Origin: CAWCAW01 sp963714125
GTDB lineage: Bacteria > Actinomycetota > Acidimicrobiia > Acidimicrobiales > UBA8190
Assembly (NCBI GenBank): GCA_963714125.1
Contig: OY970234.1
Location: 434,001 to 498,000, forward strand
Length of the DNA: 64,000 nucleotides
Direction of reading: 5' to 3'
Below the pieces are notes generated by a model that had not been told where the DNA came from, made no database searches, and saw only the letters and a program-made list of their open reading frames with translations. Of the stretch, positions 52,068 to 61,614 are shown piece after piece. Each line of letters opens with the position of its first letter. Within the stretch, counting starts at the first letter, position 1. The position numbers were made by a program, and so were the translations under genes.

Positions 52068-53105
52068 GTGAGCCACGGACGCGCATTGTTCACCGATGCC
52101 AGCGCGGCGCATAGCGCCGCTACCCGCTTCGGCTGGGTCGAAGCCTCCATCGAACCGGCGCGCCATGGCCATATCAATGATTCGTTCTTCGTCGAATCGA
52201 GTGCGGGCCACTTCTTCTTGCAACGCATCAACCGTTCGGTGTTCAACGACGTAGTCGGGATGACCGAGAACATGCTGGTGGTCCACCGCCACGTCGGAGG
52301 CGATCTGGTCCCCGCGCCCGTGCCCGCTCCGGGTGGGCAATGGCTCATCGAAGATGCCGACGCGCTGTGGCGGGCGTTCCGACGGGTTGAGGGTGGCGCA
52401 CCCGCGGCCCGGGTCACTCCGACCGTTGCCGAGCAGGCCGGGGAGCTGCTCGGTACCTTCCACCGGCGGCTCGCCGATCTCGACCCTGCCACGGTTGTTG
52501 AGACCTTGCCGGGATTCCATGACATCGAACGCCGACTCGAGCTCCTGCGCGGCGCCATCGAGGAAGACTCCTGTGGGCGCGTCGCCACCGCCGTCGAGGA
52601 GATCGAGTTGGCCTTGGCGTCGGCGCCTCTGGCGAAGGTCGCTGGAGACCTTGTCCAGCAGGTCCCTCGGCGGGTGTCGCATAACGACGCCAAGCTCGAC
52701 AACATCCTGTTTCGCGCCGGCAGCGCCGTCTGCCTCGTCGACCTGGACACGATCATGCCCGGGGCGTGGTTCTGGGATATCGGCGATCTCCTGCGTTCGG
52801 CGGCCACCGCCACACGAGAAGACGACGCCCATCCGGATTCGCCCGGCTGCGACCCTCTTCTCTTCGACGCCGTGCTCAGTGGGTACCGGTCGGGTCTGGC
52901 CTCGACGCCACTCAGCGATGCCGAGCGCGAGGCCATGGCATGGGCCGGGGCACTGGCGACCTACGAGCAAGCTGTTCGCTTCCTCACCGACTGGCTGGCC
53001 GGCGACGTCTATTACCGCACGGACCGCCCGGGGCAGAACAAAGACCGGGCGCGAGCTCAGCTACGACTCCTTGCTTCCCTGCCCCGTCCCGATGGAGGAC
53101 TATGA
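52068..53105 (+). CDS. APH-fold kinase, N-acetylhexosamine-kinase-like
   Basis: A 345-residue phosphotransferase with an N-lobe HINDSFFVESSAGHFFLQRI and NRSVFNDVVGMTENM similar to bifidobacterial N-acetylhexosamine 1-kinase (NahK). The catalytic loop is SHNDAKLDNILF (HND instead of HGD) and the metal site CLVDLDTIMPGAWFWDIGDL. It should phosphorylate a sugar at the anomeric carbon or another small alcohol. The start is GTG with a weak site. It is coupled by ATGA to the next GNAT gene. Confidence 0.84.
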   Translation: MSHGRALFTDASAAHSAATRFGWVEASIEPARHGHINDSFFVESSAGHFFLQRINRSVFNDVVGMTENMLVVHRHVGGDLVPAPVPAPGGQWLIEDADALWRAFRRVEGGAPAARVTPTVAEQAGELLGTFHRRLADLDPATVVETLPGFHDIERRLELLRGAIEEDSCGRVATAVEEIELALASAPLAKVAGDLVQQVPRRVSHNDAKLDNILFRAGSAVCLVDLDTIMPGAWFWDIGDLLRSAATATREDDAHPDSPGCDPLLFDAVLSGYRSGLASTPLSDAEREAMAWAGALATYEQAVRFLTDWLAGDVYYRTDRPGQNKDRARAQLRLLASLPRPDGGL

Positions 53106-53953
53106 GCGACCTTCCCATCCTCGATCGATCGGCTCTCGATGCCATCTCGGGGCTCTGTCAACGCGCCATCGTCGATGCGCCGTCGGCAGACGAGCTCGAC
53201 GCCGCGCTGTTCGCGGCCGAACAGCCTGCCGTTGTGCGAGGCGACCCCGCCGTCGGGGTGGTGGCCACCGTCGAGGCCGACGGCAATGCGCATGTGCGGT
53301 TGCTGGCCGTCGATCCTTCGGCACGAGGTCAGGGGCACGGCACCAGATTGCTTAAAGTGGCCGAGACGGTGGCCCGTGATGAGGGTCACGCTTCACTCAC
53401 CATCGGCGCCGACGCGCCGTACTTCTTGTGGCCCGGTGCGCCGAGTTCCGAGACGGCCTTGCTCTGTCTGCTCGAGGGTCGCCATTACACCCGTGTCGAG
53501 ACGAACTTCGACATGGATGTCGACCTGTCTGTCATTCCCGATGATCCCGGCGGCCACGTTCTGGCCTCGGTCGAGGACCGTGCCGAAGTGGATATCTGGG
53601 CCGCAACGCACTGGCCCAACTGGCGTCTCGAGCTCTTACGGGCGCTCGACAAGGGGAATCTGGTTCTGACACGCCAGGACGGCCAGAACGTTGAGGATGG
53701 TGAGGGCGGCGACATCGCTGCCGTGTGTGCGTTTGAAGTGAACCGAATCGGATTCTTAGGTCCCGTTGCCGCGCGGCCGGACCTTCTTGGCCGGGGGCGT
53801 GGCAGGCCGGCGCTGTTGGGCGCGTTGCATGAGCTTCGGCGGCGAGGCCGCACGCGCATAAGCGTCGTTTGGGTGGGACCGGTCGTCCCTTACGCCCGGG
53901 TCGGCGGTGTCGTCTCCACTACCTACTTCGTGTACCGCAAGACATTTCGGTGA
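53102..53953 (+). CDS. tandem-GNAT acetyltransferase
   Basis: A 283-residue protein with two GNAT-like halves. The first carries the clear acetyl-CoA motif LLAVDPSARGQGHGTRLLKV (residues 68-87 or so); the second (GFLGPVAARPDLLGRGRGRP) is a weaker copy followed by RTRISVVWVG. The layout is like mycothiol synthase and related two-domain enzymes. It overlaps the kinase gene by ATGA, so it may acylate the phosphorylated sugar made by the kinase (inference). Confidence 0.82.
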   Translation: MSDLPILDRSALDAISGLCQRAIVDAPSADELDAALFAAEQPAVVRGDPAVGVVATVEADGNAHVRLLAVDPSARGQGHGTRLLKVAETVARDEGHASLTIGADAPYFLWPGAPSSETALLCLLEGRHYTRVETNFDMDVDLSVIPDDPGGHVLASVEDRAEVDIWAATHWPNWRLELLRALDKGNLVLTRQDGQNVEDGEGGDIAAVCAFEVNRIGFLGPVAARPDLLGRGRGRPALLGALHELRRRGRTRISVVWVGPVVPYARVGGVVSTTYFVYRKTFR

Positions 53954-54040
53954 CACGGGCTTTGCCCTGTCCAGGTGGAATCACTCGGATGCCGGTCAGG
54001 TGGTTACCTGCTGGTTCCCACGCCCTACAAAGGATAAGTA

Positions 54041-57000
54041 GTGGGTGGGGTTCCACTGTTGTCTCGCCGTTGGGGGCGTGGCATCTGGGACGTGGGGGTT
54101 GGGGTGGCCAAAATATGGGGGGGAAATCGGTTCGGCGCCATAGCGCGGCTCTTTTCCGTGTTGCTGGTATCGGGTGTGGTGGTGGGTGTAGTCGAGCCCT
54201 TGACCAGCCAACCTGCCGACGCCGCCATATTGGTGAGCATCGCCGTCACCCCGACGACGGCCTCGGTGGCTGCTGGTGATACCCAGCAGTTCACGGCCAC
54301 TGGTACCTACTCGAACCTGACCACGGCCAACGTGACCGACTCGGTGACGTGGTCCTCCTCGCTGACCGTCACGGCCACAGTGTCGAACACTTCAGGCTCG
54401 CAAGGCCTCGCCACCGCGGTAGCCACGGGGGCGACAACGATCACGGCCACCTCGGGCCTCATCTCAGGCACGGCGGCGATGACGGTGATTCCCGCCGTGC
54501 TGGCGAGCATCACTGTTTCGCCCATCACGGCCTCGGTGGCGGCGGGTGACACGCAACAGTTCACGGCCACGGGCACGTACTCCAACCTCACCACCGCCAA
54601 CCTCACCGACTCGGCCACATGGTCATCGTCAGTGACCGGCACCGCCACGGTGTCCAACACGTCGGGTTCTCAAGGCCGCGCTACCGCGGTAGCCACGGGG
54701 GCGACAACGATCACGGCCACCTCGGGCCTCATCTCAGGCACGGCGGCGATGACCGTGATTCCCGCCGTGCTGGTCAGTATCGCCGTTGCCCCGGCCGTCG
54801 CCTCGCTGGCCGCGGGCGATACCCAGCAGTTCACGGCCACCGGTACCTACTCCAACCTCACCACGGCCACTCTGACTTCTGCGGTGATGTGGTCGTCGTC
54901 GGTTACCTCGGCGGCCACCATCTCGAGCTCGGGATTGGCCACCGCCGTCGGTACGGGCGCCACCACCATTACCGCTACGGATCCCTCATCTCTTGTCCAG
55001 GGCACCGCGGCCCTGACCGTGACCCCGGCCGTGCTGGTGAGTATCGGCGTTTCGCCCATAACGGCGTCGCTGGCCGCCGGTGACACTCAGCAGTTCACGG
55101 CCACGGGTACGTACTCGAACCTGACCACCACCAATCTGACTGACTCGGTGACGTGGTCGTCCTCGTCGACAGGCGCAGCGACGGTGTCGAACACTTCGGG
55201 CTCGCAAGGCCTCGCCACCGCGGTGGCGACCGGGGCGGCCACGATAACGGCGACCTCCGGACTGATCTCGGGCACCGCCGCACTGACCGTGACACCGGCG
55301 GTGCTGGTAGGTATCTCAGTGTCGCCCATAACGGCGTCGCTGGCCGCCGGTGACACTCAGCAGTTCACGGCCACGGGTACGTACTCGAACCTGACCACCG
55401 CCAATCTGACTGACTCGGTGACGTGGTCGTCCTCGTCGACGGGCACCGCCACGGTGTCGAACGTCTCCGGTTCTCAGGGCCTCGCCACCGCGGTAGCCAC
55501 CGGGGCGGCGACGATAACGGCGACCTCCGGACTGATCTCGGGCACCGCGGCGCTGACCGTCACCCCGGCGGTGCTGGTGGCTGTGACCGTGTCTCCGACG
55601 ACGGCGTCGCTGGCGGCGAGTGACACCCAGCAGTTCACCGCCACCGGCACGTACTCGAACCTCACCACCGCCAACCTGACGTCTTCGGTGATGTGGGCAT
55701 CGTCGCTGACAGCGACAGCCACCATCTCGAGCTCCGGACTCGCCACCGCCGTCGGCTCGGGTGCCACCACCATCACTGCCACCGACCCTTCGTCGCTCAT
55801 CCAAGGCACCGCAGCCCTCACTGTCACTCCGGCGGTCTTGGTCACCATCGCCGTGTCGCCCATCACGGCGTCGCTGGCCGCTGGTGACACCCAGCAGTTC
55901 ACCGCCACGGGCACGTACTCGAACCTGACCACCGCGAACCTCACCGATTCGGTGTCGTGGTCGTCATCCTCGACGGGCACAGCCACCATCTCCAACACGT
56001 CGGGCTCCCAGGGCCTCGCCACCGCGGTGGCGACCGGGGCGGCGACCATAACGGCGACCTCTGGATTGATCTCCGGCACCGCGGCACTGACCGTGACCCC
56101 GGCGGTGCTGGTGGCCGTGACCGTCTCTCCGGCGGTGGCGTCGCTGGCCGCCGGTGCGACCCAGCAGTTCACCGCCACGGGCACGTACTCGAACCTGACC
56201 ACAGCCAACCTCACCGATTCGGTCACGTGGTCGTCTTCCTCGACCGGCACCGCCACCATCTCGAACACGTCGGGTTCTCAGGGTCTGGCCACGGCCGTGG
56301 CCACCGGCGCGGCGACGATCACCGCCACGGACGCCGCCGCCCTCGTCTCGGGCACCGCCGCGCTGACGGTGACCTCGGCAGTGCTGGTGGCCGTAACCGT
56401 CTCTCCGGCGGTGACGTCATTGAACGCCGGTGACACCCAACAGTTCGCGGCCACGGGCACGTACTCGAACCTGACCACAGCCAACCTCACCGATTCGGTC
56501 ACATGGTCGTCGTCATCGACGGGCACGGCCACCATCTCCAACGCCTCAGGCTCGCGCGGCCTGGCCACGGCCGTAGCCAACGGGGCGGCGACGATCACCG
56601 CCACCGACTCCGCTTCGCTCATCTCGGGTACCGCCGCGCTAACGGTCACGCCAGCGGTACTTGTGAGCATCTCGGTCAGCCCGGTGGTGGCGTCGCTGAC
56701 CGCTGGCGACACGCAGCAGTTCACGGCCACGGGGACGTACTCGGACCTCAGCTCCGTCAATCTCACCGACTCGGTCACCTGGTCGTCGTCTTCGACGGGA
56801 ACGGCCACCATCTCCAACACCTCGGGTTCTCAAGGACTGGCAAAGGCCGTTGCCACCGGCGCGGCCACCATCACTGCTACCGACTCCGCGTCGCTCATCT
56901 CGGGTACCGCGGCGCTGACGGTCACCCCGCCTGTACTGGTGGCCGTAACGGTTTCTCCGGTGGTGGCGTCATTGACCGCCGGAGACACGCAACAGTTCAC

Positions 57001-58393
57001 GGCTACCGGCACTTACTCGGACCTCAGCACGGTCAATCTGACCGACTCGGTGACGTGGTCGTCGTCCTCGACGGGAACGGCCACCATCTCCAACACGTCG
57101 GGTTCTCAAGGCCTAGCGAAGGCCGTGGCCAACGGCGCGGCCACTATCACCGCCACCGATGCCGCGTCGCTCATCTCGGGGACAGCGGCGCTGACGGTCA
57201 CCCCGGCTGTACTGGTGGCCGTAACGGTTTCTCCGGTGGTGGCGACGTTGAGCGCGGGCGATACGCAACAGTTCACCGCCACGGGCACGTACTCGGACCT
57301 CAACACCGTCAATCTGACCGACTCGGTGACGTGGTCGTCGTCCTCGACGGGAACGGCCACCATCTCCAACACGTCGGGTTCTCAAGGCCTTGCGAAGGCG
57401 GTGGCCAACGGCGCGGCCACCATCACCGCCACCGACCCTTCGTCGCTCATCTCGGGGACCGCGGCGCTGACGGTCACCCCGGCGGTGCTGGTGGCCGTAA
57501 CGGTTTCTCCGGTGGTGGCGACGTTGAGCGCGGGCGATACGCAACAGTTCACCGCCACCGGCACCTACTCGGACCTCAGCACCGCCAACCTCACCGACTC
57601 GGTCACGTGGTCGTCGTCTTCGGCGGGCACGGCCACCATCTCCAACGCGGCCGGCTCCCAGGGCCTGGCCGCGGCCGTGGCCAACGGGGCGGCCACCATC
57701 ACCGCCACGGACCCCTCGTCGCTCGTGTCGGGTACTGCAGTCCTCACTGTTACGCCCGCCGTCCTGGTGGCAGTGACCGTCTCCCCGGTGACCGCCACGG
57801 TGACCGCTGGTGAGACCGATAACAGCCAACAGTTCACCGCCACAGGGACGTACTCGGACCTCACCACGGCCAACGTGACCGATTCGGTTACGTGGTCGTC
57901 GTCTTCGACGGACACAGCCACAGTGTCCAACGCGGCCGGTTCCCAGGGCCTGGCCAAGGGTGTCGCCACCGGTGTGGCCACCATCACGGCCACCGACCCG
58001 TCGGCCCTCATCTCGGGGACCGCTCTTCTCACCGTCACACCGGCGGGTCCTTCGCCCACGTTGTCCCTATCCCCGGCTTCCGGCAAACGGCACACCGTGA
58101 TCGAGTTCCAAGGAGCGAACTTCACACCCGGTGAACTCGTCACGGTCACTTACAAGAGATTGCTGACCTCCAACACCGCCACCCCCAGCCCCAAGGGGAA
58201 GACGAAGGTCAATCGATCGATCACGATTCTGTGTACGGTCACGGCCGATGCGGGTGGAGGTTTCACGTGTTCTGGGAAGATTCCCGGCATACGCCGCTCC
58301 GGCAAAAAGGGAGAACACACGGTCGTTGCCTCTCAATCCTCGGGACCGGAGGCGACTTCGACCTTTACGGTGGTCCGGGGACGTATCCGCTGA
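54041..58393 (+). CDS. giant surface protein with 14 tandem Ig-like (Big_2) repeats
   Basis: A 1450-residue exported protein. The first about 60 residues include a hydrophobic signal/anchor (LFSVLLVSGVVVGVVE). From residue 65, fourteen 90-residue Ig-like repeats follow, each with VSP...AGDTQQFTATGTYS...TVTWSSS...GLATAV...TITAT...TALTVTP, the Big_2/invasin-type pattern. A short non-repeat C-terminal domain of about 115 residues ends in basic VVRGRIR. No sortase LPxTG motif or C-terminal anchor is visible, so attachment is uncertain. It probably acts as an adhesin or wall-spanning filament. The GTG start has AAAGGAT nine bases upstream. Repeat 14 contains an extra TDNS. Confidence 0.9.
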   Translation: MGGVPLLSRRWGRGIWDVGVGVAKIWGGNRFGAIARLFSVLLVSGVVVGVVEPLTSQPADAAILVSIAVTPTTASVAAGDTQQFTATGTYSNLTTANVTDSVTWSSSLTVTATVSNTSGSQGLATAVATGATTITATSGLISGTAAMTVIPAVLASITVSPITASVAAGDTQQFTATGTYSNLTTANLTDSATWSSSVTGTATVSNTSGSQGRATAVATGATTITATSGLISGTAAMTVIPAVLVSIAVAPAVASLAAGDTQQFTATGTYSNLTTATLTSAVMWSSSVTSAATISSSGLATAVGTGATTITATDPSSLVQGTAALTVTPAVLVSIGVSPITASLAAGDTQQFTATGTYSNLTTTNLTDSVTWSSSSTGAATVSNTSGSQGLATAVATGAATITATSGLISGTAALTVTPAVLVGISVSPITASLAAGDTQQFTATGTYSNLTTANLTDSVTWSSSSTGTATVSNVSGSQGLATAVATGAATITATSGLISGTAALTVTPAVLVAVTVSPTTASLAASDTQQFTATGTYSNLTTANLTSSVMWASSLTATATISSSGLATAVGSGATTITATDPSSLIQGTAALTVTPAVLVTIAVSPITASLAAGDTQQFTATGTYSNLTTANLTDSVSWSSSSTGTATISNTSGSQGLATAVATGAATITATSGLISGTAALTVTPAVLVAVTVSPAVASLAAGATQQFTATGTYSNLTTANLTDSVTWSSSSTGTATISNTSGSQGLATAVATGAATITATDAAALVSGTAALTVTSAVLVAVTVSPAVTSLNAGDTQQFAATGTYSNLTTANLTDSVTWSSSSTGTATISNASGSRGLATAVANGAATITATDSASLISGTAALTVTPAVLVSISVSPVVASLTAGDTQQFTATGTYSDLSSVNLTDSVTWSSSSTGTATISNTSGSQGLAKAVATGAATITATDSASLISGTAALTVTPPVLVAVTVSPVVASLTAGDTQQFTATGTYSDLSTVNLTDSVTWSSSSTGTATISNTSGSQGLAKAVANGAATITATDAASLISGTAALTVTPAVLVAVTVSPVVATLSAGDTQQFTATGTYSDLNTVNLTDSVTWSSSSTGTATISNTSGSQGLAKAVANGAATITATDPSSLISGTAALTVTPAVLVAVTVSPVVATLSAGDTQQFTATGTYSDLSTANLTDSVTWSSSSAGTATISNAAGSQGLAAAVANGAATITATDPSSLVSGTAVLTVTPAVLVAVTVSPVTATVTAGETDNSQQFTATGTYSDLTTANVTDSVTWSSSSTDTATVSNAAGSQGLAKGVATGVATITATDPSALISGTALLTVTPAGPSPTLSLSPASGKRHTVIEFQGANFTPGELVTVTYKRLLTSNTATPSPKGKTKVNRSITILCTVTADAGGGFTCSGKIPGIRRSGKKGEHTVVASQSSGPEATSTFTVVRGRIR
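54233..58044 (+). repeat. 14-unit 270-base tandem coding repeat
   Basis: The repeats are about 270 bases each. Segments such as the end of units 1 and 2 (near 54410-54500 and 54680-54770) and the first 75 bases of units 12 and 13 are almost identical, while units 3 and 6 share a shortened strand. This indicates repeated duplication and gene conversion, and the copy number may vary between strains. Confidence 0.88.
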
Positions 58394-58397
58394 TCGA

Positions 58398-58413
58398 GCT
58401 GGGCGGTCCCAGC
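58398..58413 (+). terminator. hairpin just after the Ig-repeat gene
   Basis: GCTGGG-CGGT-CCCAGC is a perfect 6-bp stem starting 4 bases past the stop codon, a likely terminator for the long transcript, without a T-run. Confidence 0.45.
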
Positions 58414-58440
58414 CCACGTGTGGCGTAGAGTCCGGCCTCA

Positions 58441-58467
58441 GCTGACGCGGGTGCGAGTGGCGTCAGC
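58441..58467 (+). promoter_or_regulatory. 8-bp inverted repeat upstream of the lipoprotein gene
   Basis: GCTGACGC and GCGTCAGC are perfect complements across an 11-base loop, 18 bases before the next ATG. Position suits an operator or an RNA hairpin near the ribosome-binding site (ATGAAAGG); a terminator role is also possible. Confidence 0.35.
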
Positions 58468-58485
58468 GTCGGATGAAAGGTCCAC

Positions 58486-59055
58486 ATGGCGAGTGACAAC
58501 GGGCTGAGTCGACGGTGGTCCAATACGAACAAGGCGTGGCGCTTTGCCACCGGTACCGTGGTGCTACTCATTGTCGGCTGGTGCTCGGCATGCGGTAGCT
58601 CGCCCTCAACCGCCACGACGACAGCGTCGCCAGCAGCGTCGAAGAGTCCCGCCTGCGCGTTGGTATCGGCCTCTCAGGTGGCAAGGATCCTTGGAGCTTC
58701 AGTAGTCGCCGCTCCCACCAAGGCGAATCTCGCCGACGACAGCTCGTGCCTCTGGCACACGTCAGCATCGTCGCCTTCGCTCGACATCTACCTCGATCAC
58801 AACTTCAGCGCGGTTAGCTCGTTCAAGGCCAGCGTCGCCCAACCGCCTGCGTCGGTCGTAAAGATCTCGATTGACGGTTCCGAGGCATTGTTGCGACCGC
58901 CCTCGGATGCCGATGGAGGAGTGGCTTTCGTTTCCGCCGCTACAACGGACGCCCTTGTCTCGGTGGAGGCGACGGGCGCCATGAGCGGGCTCGACAGCGC
59001 CGCCGAAACGATGGCGAAGATCGCCCTGGCCTACCTAACCTCACATCCCTCGTAG
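58486..59055 (+). CDS. probable lipoprotein (DUF3558-like)
   Basis: A 189-residue exported protein. A hydrophobic segment (TGTVVLLIVGWCSAC) ends in a Cys that could be lipidated, although the preceding residues (WCSA) are atypical for a lipobox. The rest begins CALVSASQVARILGASV and has DDSSCLWHTS, the Cys-spaced pattern of DUF3558-type actinobacterial lipoproteins. Function unknown. AAAGG upstream of the ATG serves as ribosome-binding site. Confidence 0.75.
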   Translation: MASDNGLSRRWSNTNKAWRFATGTVVLLIVGWCSACGSSPSTATTTASPAASKSPACALVSASQVARILGASVVAAPTKANLADDSSCLWHTSASSPSLDIYLDHNFSAVSSFKASVAQPPASVVKISIDGSEALLRPPSDADGGVAFVSAATTDALVSVEATGAMSGLDSAAETMAKIALAYLTSHPS

Positions 59056-59080
59056 GGTCGCTTAGGGCGAGGCGGTCAGT

Positions 59081-59746
59081 TCAGCCGCAGAACTGCATCA
59101 TGGCCGACAGGCTGGCCACCACGTCGTCAGGCAACCCGGGAACGCAGGAGATCTGAGGCGACCCTTCGCCCACAACCTGCCAGCCCGATCCGCTTTGATG
59201 GACCAGCACATTGGTAGGGGAGCTCCCGCCGTACTCGACCACGGCGTAGGTGGGGTCCGAGGTCACCAAGACCGACTGGACGGTTCCGGGCGGGTTGGCG
59301 ACTCCGCCAGTAATCGTGCTGCTCTCACCGGTAGGCGCGGCGGTCAACGCTCCGGTGGAAGATGTGTTGGCGCCGGTTGAACCGCTGGACGATCCCGTTC
59401 CCGACGCCCCCGTTCCCGATATTCCACCCAACGTTCCACTCAGTGGCCCGGCACCCGTTGTCCCGGTGCCCAGTGGCCCCGAACCAGTGGTCCCTGTGTC
59501 CCCAGACGACGGAGTTGTCGGTGACGTGTTCGAGGCCCCCGGCGGGGTGGTCGTCGTCGGAATCGTCACGGCGGGATAGCGCGGCGATGCCGACAAGTTG
59601 GACGAAGGTGTGCCCGAGGGCCACAGGACGACGGTCAAGAGCACGAGCAAAGGCACACCGAGGGTCACCACGATGATCCAGGCGGTGCGTGACGACGGGT
59701 GCCAGTTGACCCATTTCACCCATATGCGATGGAGTTCGGTCCACAT
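59081..59746 (-). CDS. membrane-anchored Ser/Gly/Thr-rich protein
   Basis: A 221-residue protein with a short cytoplasmic N-terminus, one transmembrane helix (TAWIIVVTLGVPLLVLLTVV), a long Gly/Ser/Thr low-complexity spacer and a C-terminal 60-residue domain with two Cys (ISCVPG, MMQFCG). It is 11 bases downstream of the TadG-like gene on the same strand, so it is probably part of the pilus-related transcript. Function is unknown. Confidence 0.72.
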   Translation of the reverse strand: MWTELHRIWVKWVNWHPSSRTAWIIVVTLGVPLLVLLTVVLWPSGTPSSNLSASPRYPAVTIPTTTTPPGASNTSPTTPSSGDTGTTGSGPLGTGTTGAGPLSGTLGGISGTGASGTGSSSGSTGANTSSTGALTAAPTGESSTITGGVANPPGTVQSVLVTSDPTYAVVEYGGSSPTNVLVHQSGSGWQVVGEGSPQISCVPGLPDDVVASLSAMMQFCG

Positions 59747-59757
59747 ACTGACGGCGC

Positions 59758-61614
59758 TCAGTTGGTGAGGTGGATTGGGTTACCGCCCACCGACACGTTC
59801 CAGGTCGTGCGGTCGGAGACCGACGAGCCATTGAATACATATTCGACCTTGTACCAGCCTCCGTTTTGGTCGAGGACCGTCGCTGAAGGCAGTGTGGTCT
59901 GGATCTCCAAGTAGCGGTCGTTGTATTCCGATGGGCTGGCGCGTCCAAACAGGGGACCGGGCTTGAGTCCGGGATTGCAGATGCACTGGGTGGTGGTCTT
60001 GGGCGGATTGTTGCCGTCATCGCTGTAGTACGGGGGATTAGTCGTGTATTGACCGTCGTCCGAGCCGACCGTTCCGTAGGTGTCGACCGTCTGATACGTG
60101 AAGCTGGCTAGGGAGCCGTCAGGTTGGAGCAGTTCGATGCCGGTCGCTCCTTCCCCAGGGTCGAACAGAGTGATGGTCATGGTCTTTCCCGAATAACTCG
60201 GCGACACCTGGGCCAGATAAAAGCTTGCACACGGCTCCGCGGCCGTCACTGAGTTAACGGGCTGCCCTTGCGCCGATTGCTCCTGACGTGCCACGCTGGT
60301 CGTACACGTTGCCGTACCGGCTGAGTTCACGTAGATACTCATGGCGGTGTCACCGTGAACTTCAGGACACTGAGCGTTGGCCGGAAGGCTGCCCTCGGCG
60401 ATGGTCGAGCACGGGGCAAATGTGCCAGTGTCGACGGACGCGGACGTGCAGACATAGGACTGCAAGGTTCCGCACCCAGTCGGGCCCTGACCTACCAATG
60501 CGCGTAGAGCGAACTGGTTGGTGCCCGCGCTGTTGCTCTGCCCCGCCGTGGTCCAAAGGTTGAGGTAGTAGTTGCCTGCCTGGGAGCCGGCGGGGATGAA
60601 GTACAACGAGCACCATTTGCCTTCGCACGTCGTGTCGCCGCTGGCGAAGATACCTGGGTTGCTCCTCGACCCACCGGGGGGAGCCAAGATCGGATCAAGA
60701 CTCGGGTCATAGACACCATTGCCCGGGCCGTAGAGCAGCCAGTTGGTGGTAATCGTCGTAGGGACGTTGCACGCCATGAGAGATTCGTCGCCGGCAGGGC
60801 TCCCGGCAGTGGTGGTACCGCAGTTGTTGTTAGTTATCGGGGGGTCGTAGGAGGGATCGTAGATCTCGACCGTTACGTTCTCGCCGGTTGTGCTTGTACC
60901 CGACGCGGCGGGGACGTCGAAGTCGTAGACGTAACCATTCGGGTCGTAGTCAACGTTCTTAAAGTTCGGAGACGTCAACGGGAGTGTCGGACAGACGGTG
61001 CCGGAGCTCGCGTGGTTGCCGTCGTAGGCAGAGGAGAACTCGTCTCCGTCTTCCCTGGCGGTGCAGTAGCCACTGATTGCCAACCAATAGTTGGCCTCGC
61101 TCTCACATGTGGCGCCGCTCCCCGAGCAGGAAAGGTTTCCGGTACCAAGCGAGTCCTCCGGACTCCCCAACGGGACCGGTTGGTCGTATTTGGCAGTCGA
61201 GGACCGAACCTCGGTGATGGAATCGAGACCGAAGACCTTGGCGAAGAAAGTGGGGACTTTGGAGTCCGTTATCTGCACCGCCAACTCGTCATCTTGGGGT
61301 TGGCCATTTAGGGACGGCACGCTCACGGCCACGGTGCTGGCCGTGAACCCGTTATCTCCGGCGACCTTGTCGGCCACCGCTTCGGCCTTGGTGAAGTTCG
61401 GCATATATGCCACGCCACTCAAAGCGGCAGCGTCGGCGGCACGTTGCATCTGCTCAGCCCGCAGCGACCAGTAGCCAAAGTCCACGACGAGGGCGGCGAT
61501 ACCGAGCAACGAGAGCACCGACAGGGCGAAGAACGCGAGCACGACTCCACTCTCGTCGCGGCGCCGAGGTCCGGAGCTGGTGCCCTCCTGATCAGCACGC
61601 GGCTGATGTGTCAT
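59758..61614 (-). CDS. TadG-like pseudopilin/pilus assembly protein
   Basis: A 618-residue protein with the N-terminal TadG pattern: DESGVVLAFFALSVLSLLGI, a single membrane helix, and YWSLRAEQMQRAADAAALSG right after it. The large extracytoplasmic part is Cys-, Asn- and Thr-rich (TNNNCGTTTAGS, YLNLWTTAGQSNSAG) and unlike standard TadG, so an unusual exported domain is fused. It overlaps the TadE-like gene by ATGA. No other Tad genes (tadA, B, C, Z) are in the window. Confidence 0.85.
   Translation of the reverse strand: MTHQPRADQEGTSSGPRRRDESGVVLAFFALSVLSLLGIAALVVDFGYWSLRAEQMQRAADAAALSGVAYMPNFTKAEAVADKVAGDNGFTASTVAVSVPSLNGQPQDDELAVQITDSKVPTFFAKVFGLDSITEVRSSTAKYDQPVPLGSPEDSLGTGNLSCSGSGATCESEANYWLAISGYCTAREDGDEFSSAYDGNHASSGTVCPTLPLTSPNFKNVDYDPNGYVYDFDVPAASGTSTTGENVTVEIYDPSYDPPITNNNCGTTTAGSPAGDESLMACNVPTTITTNWLLYGPGNGVYDPSLDPILAPPGGSRSNPGIFASGDTTCEGKWCSLYFIPAGSQAGNYYLNLWTTAGQSNSAGTNQFALRALVGQGPTGCGTLQSYVCTSASVDTGTFAPCSTIAEGSLPANAQCPEVHGDTAMSIYVNSAGTATCTTSVARQEQSAQGQPVNSVTAAEPCASFYLAQVSPSYSGKTMTITLFDPGEGATGIELLQPDGSLASFTYQTVDTYGTVGSDDGQYTTNPPYYSDDGNNPPKTTTQCICNPGLKPGPLFGRASPSEYNDRYLEIQTTLPSATVLDQNGGWYKVEYVFNGSSVSDRTTWNVSVGGNPIHLTN

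Noticed and set aside
54233..58044. CRISPR-like array
   Set aside because: Units are 270-base coding repeats with no short conserved repeat/spacer alternation and no cas genes.
55474..58149. Several long minus-strand frames within the Ig-repeat gene
   Set aside because: They are repeat-derived mirror frames (Val/Ala/Thr-rich) antisense to a strongly supported coding repeat array.
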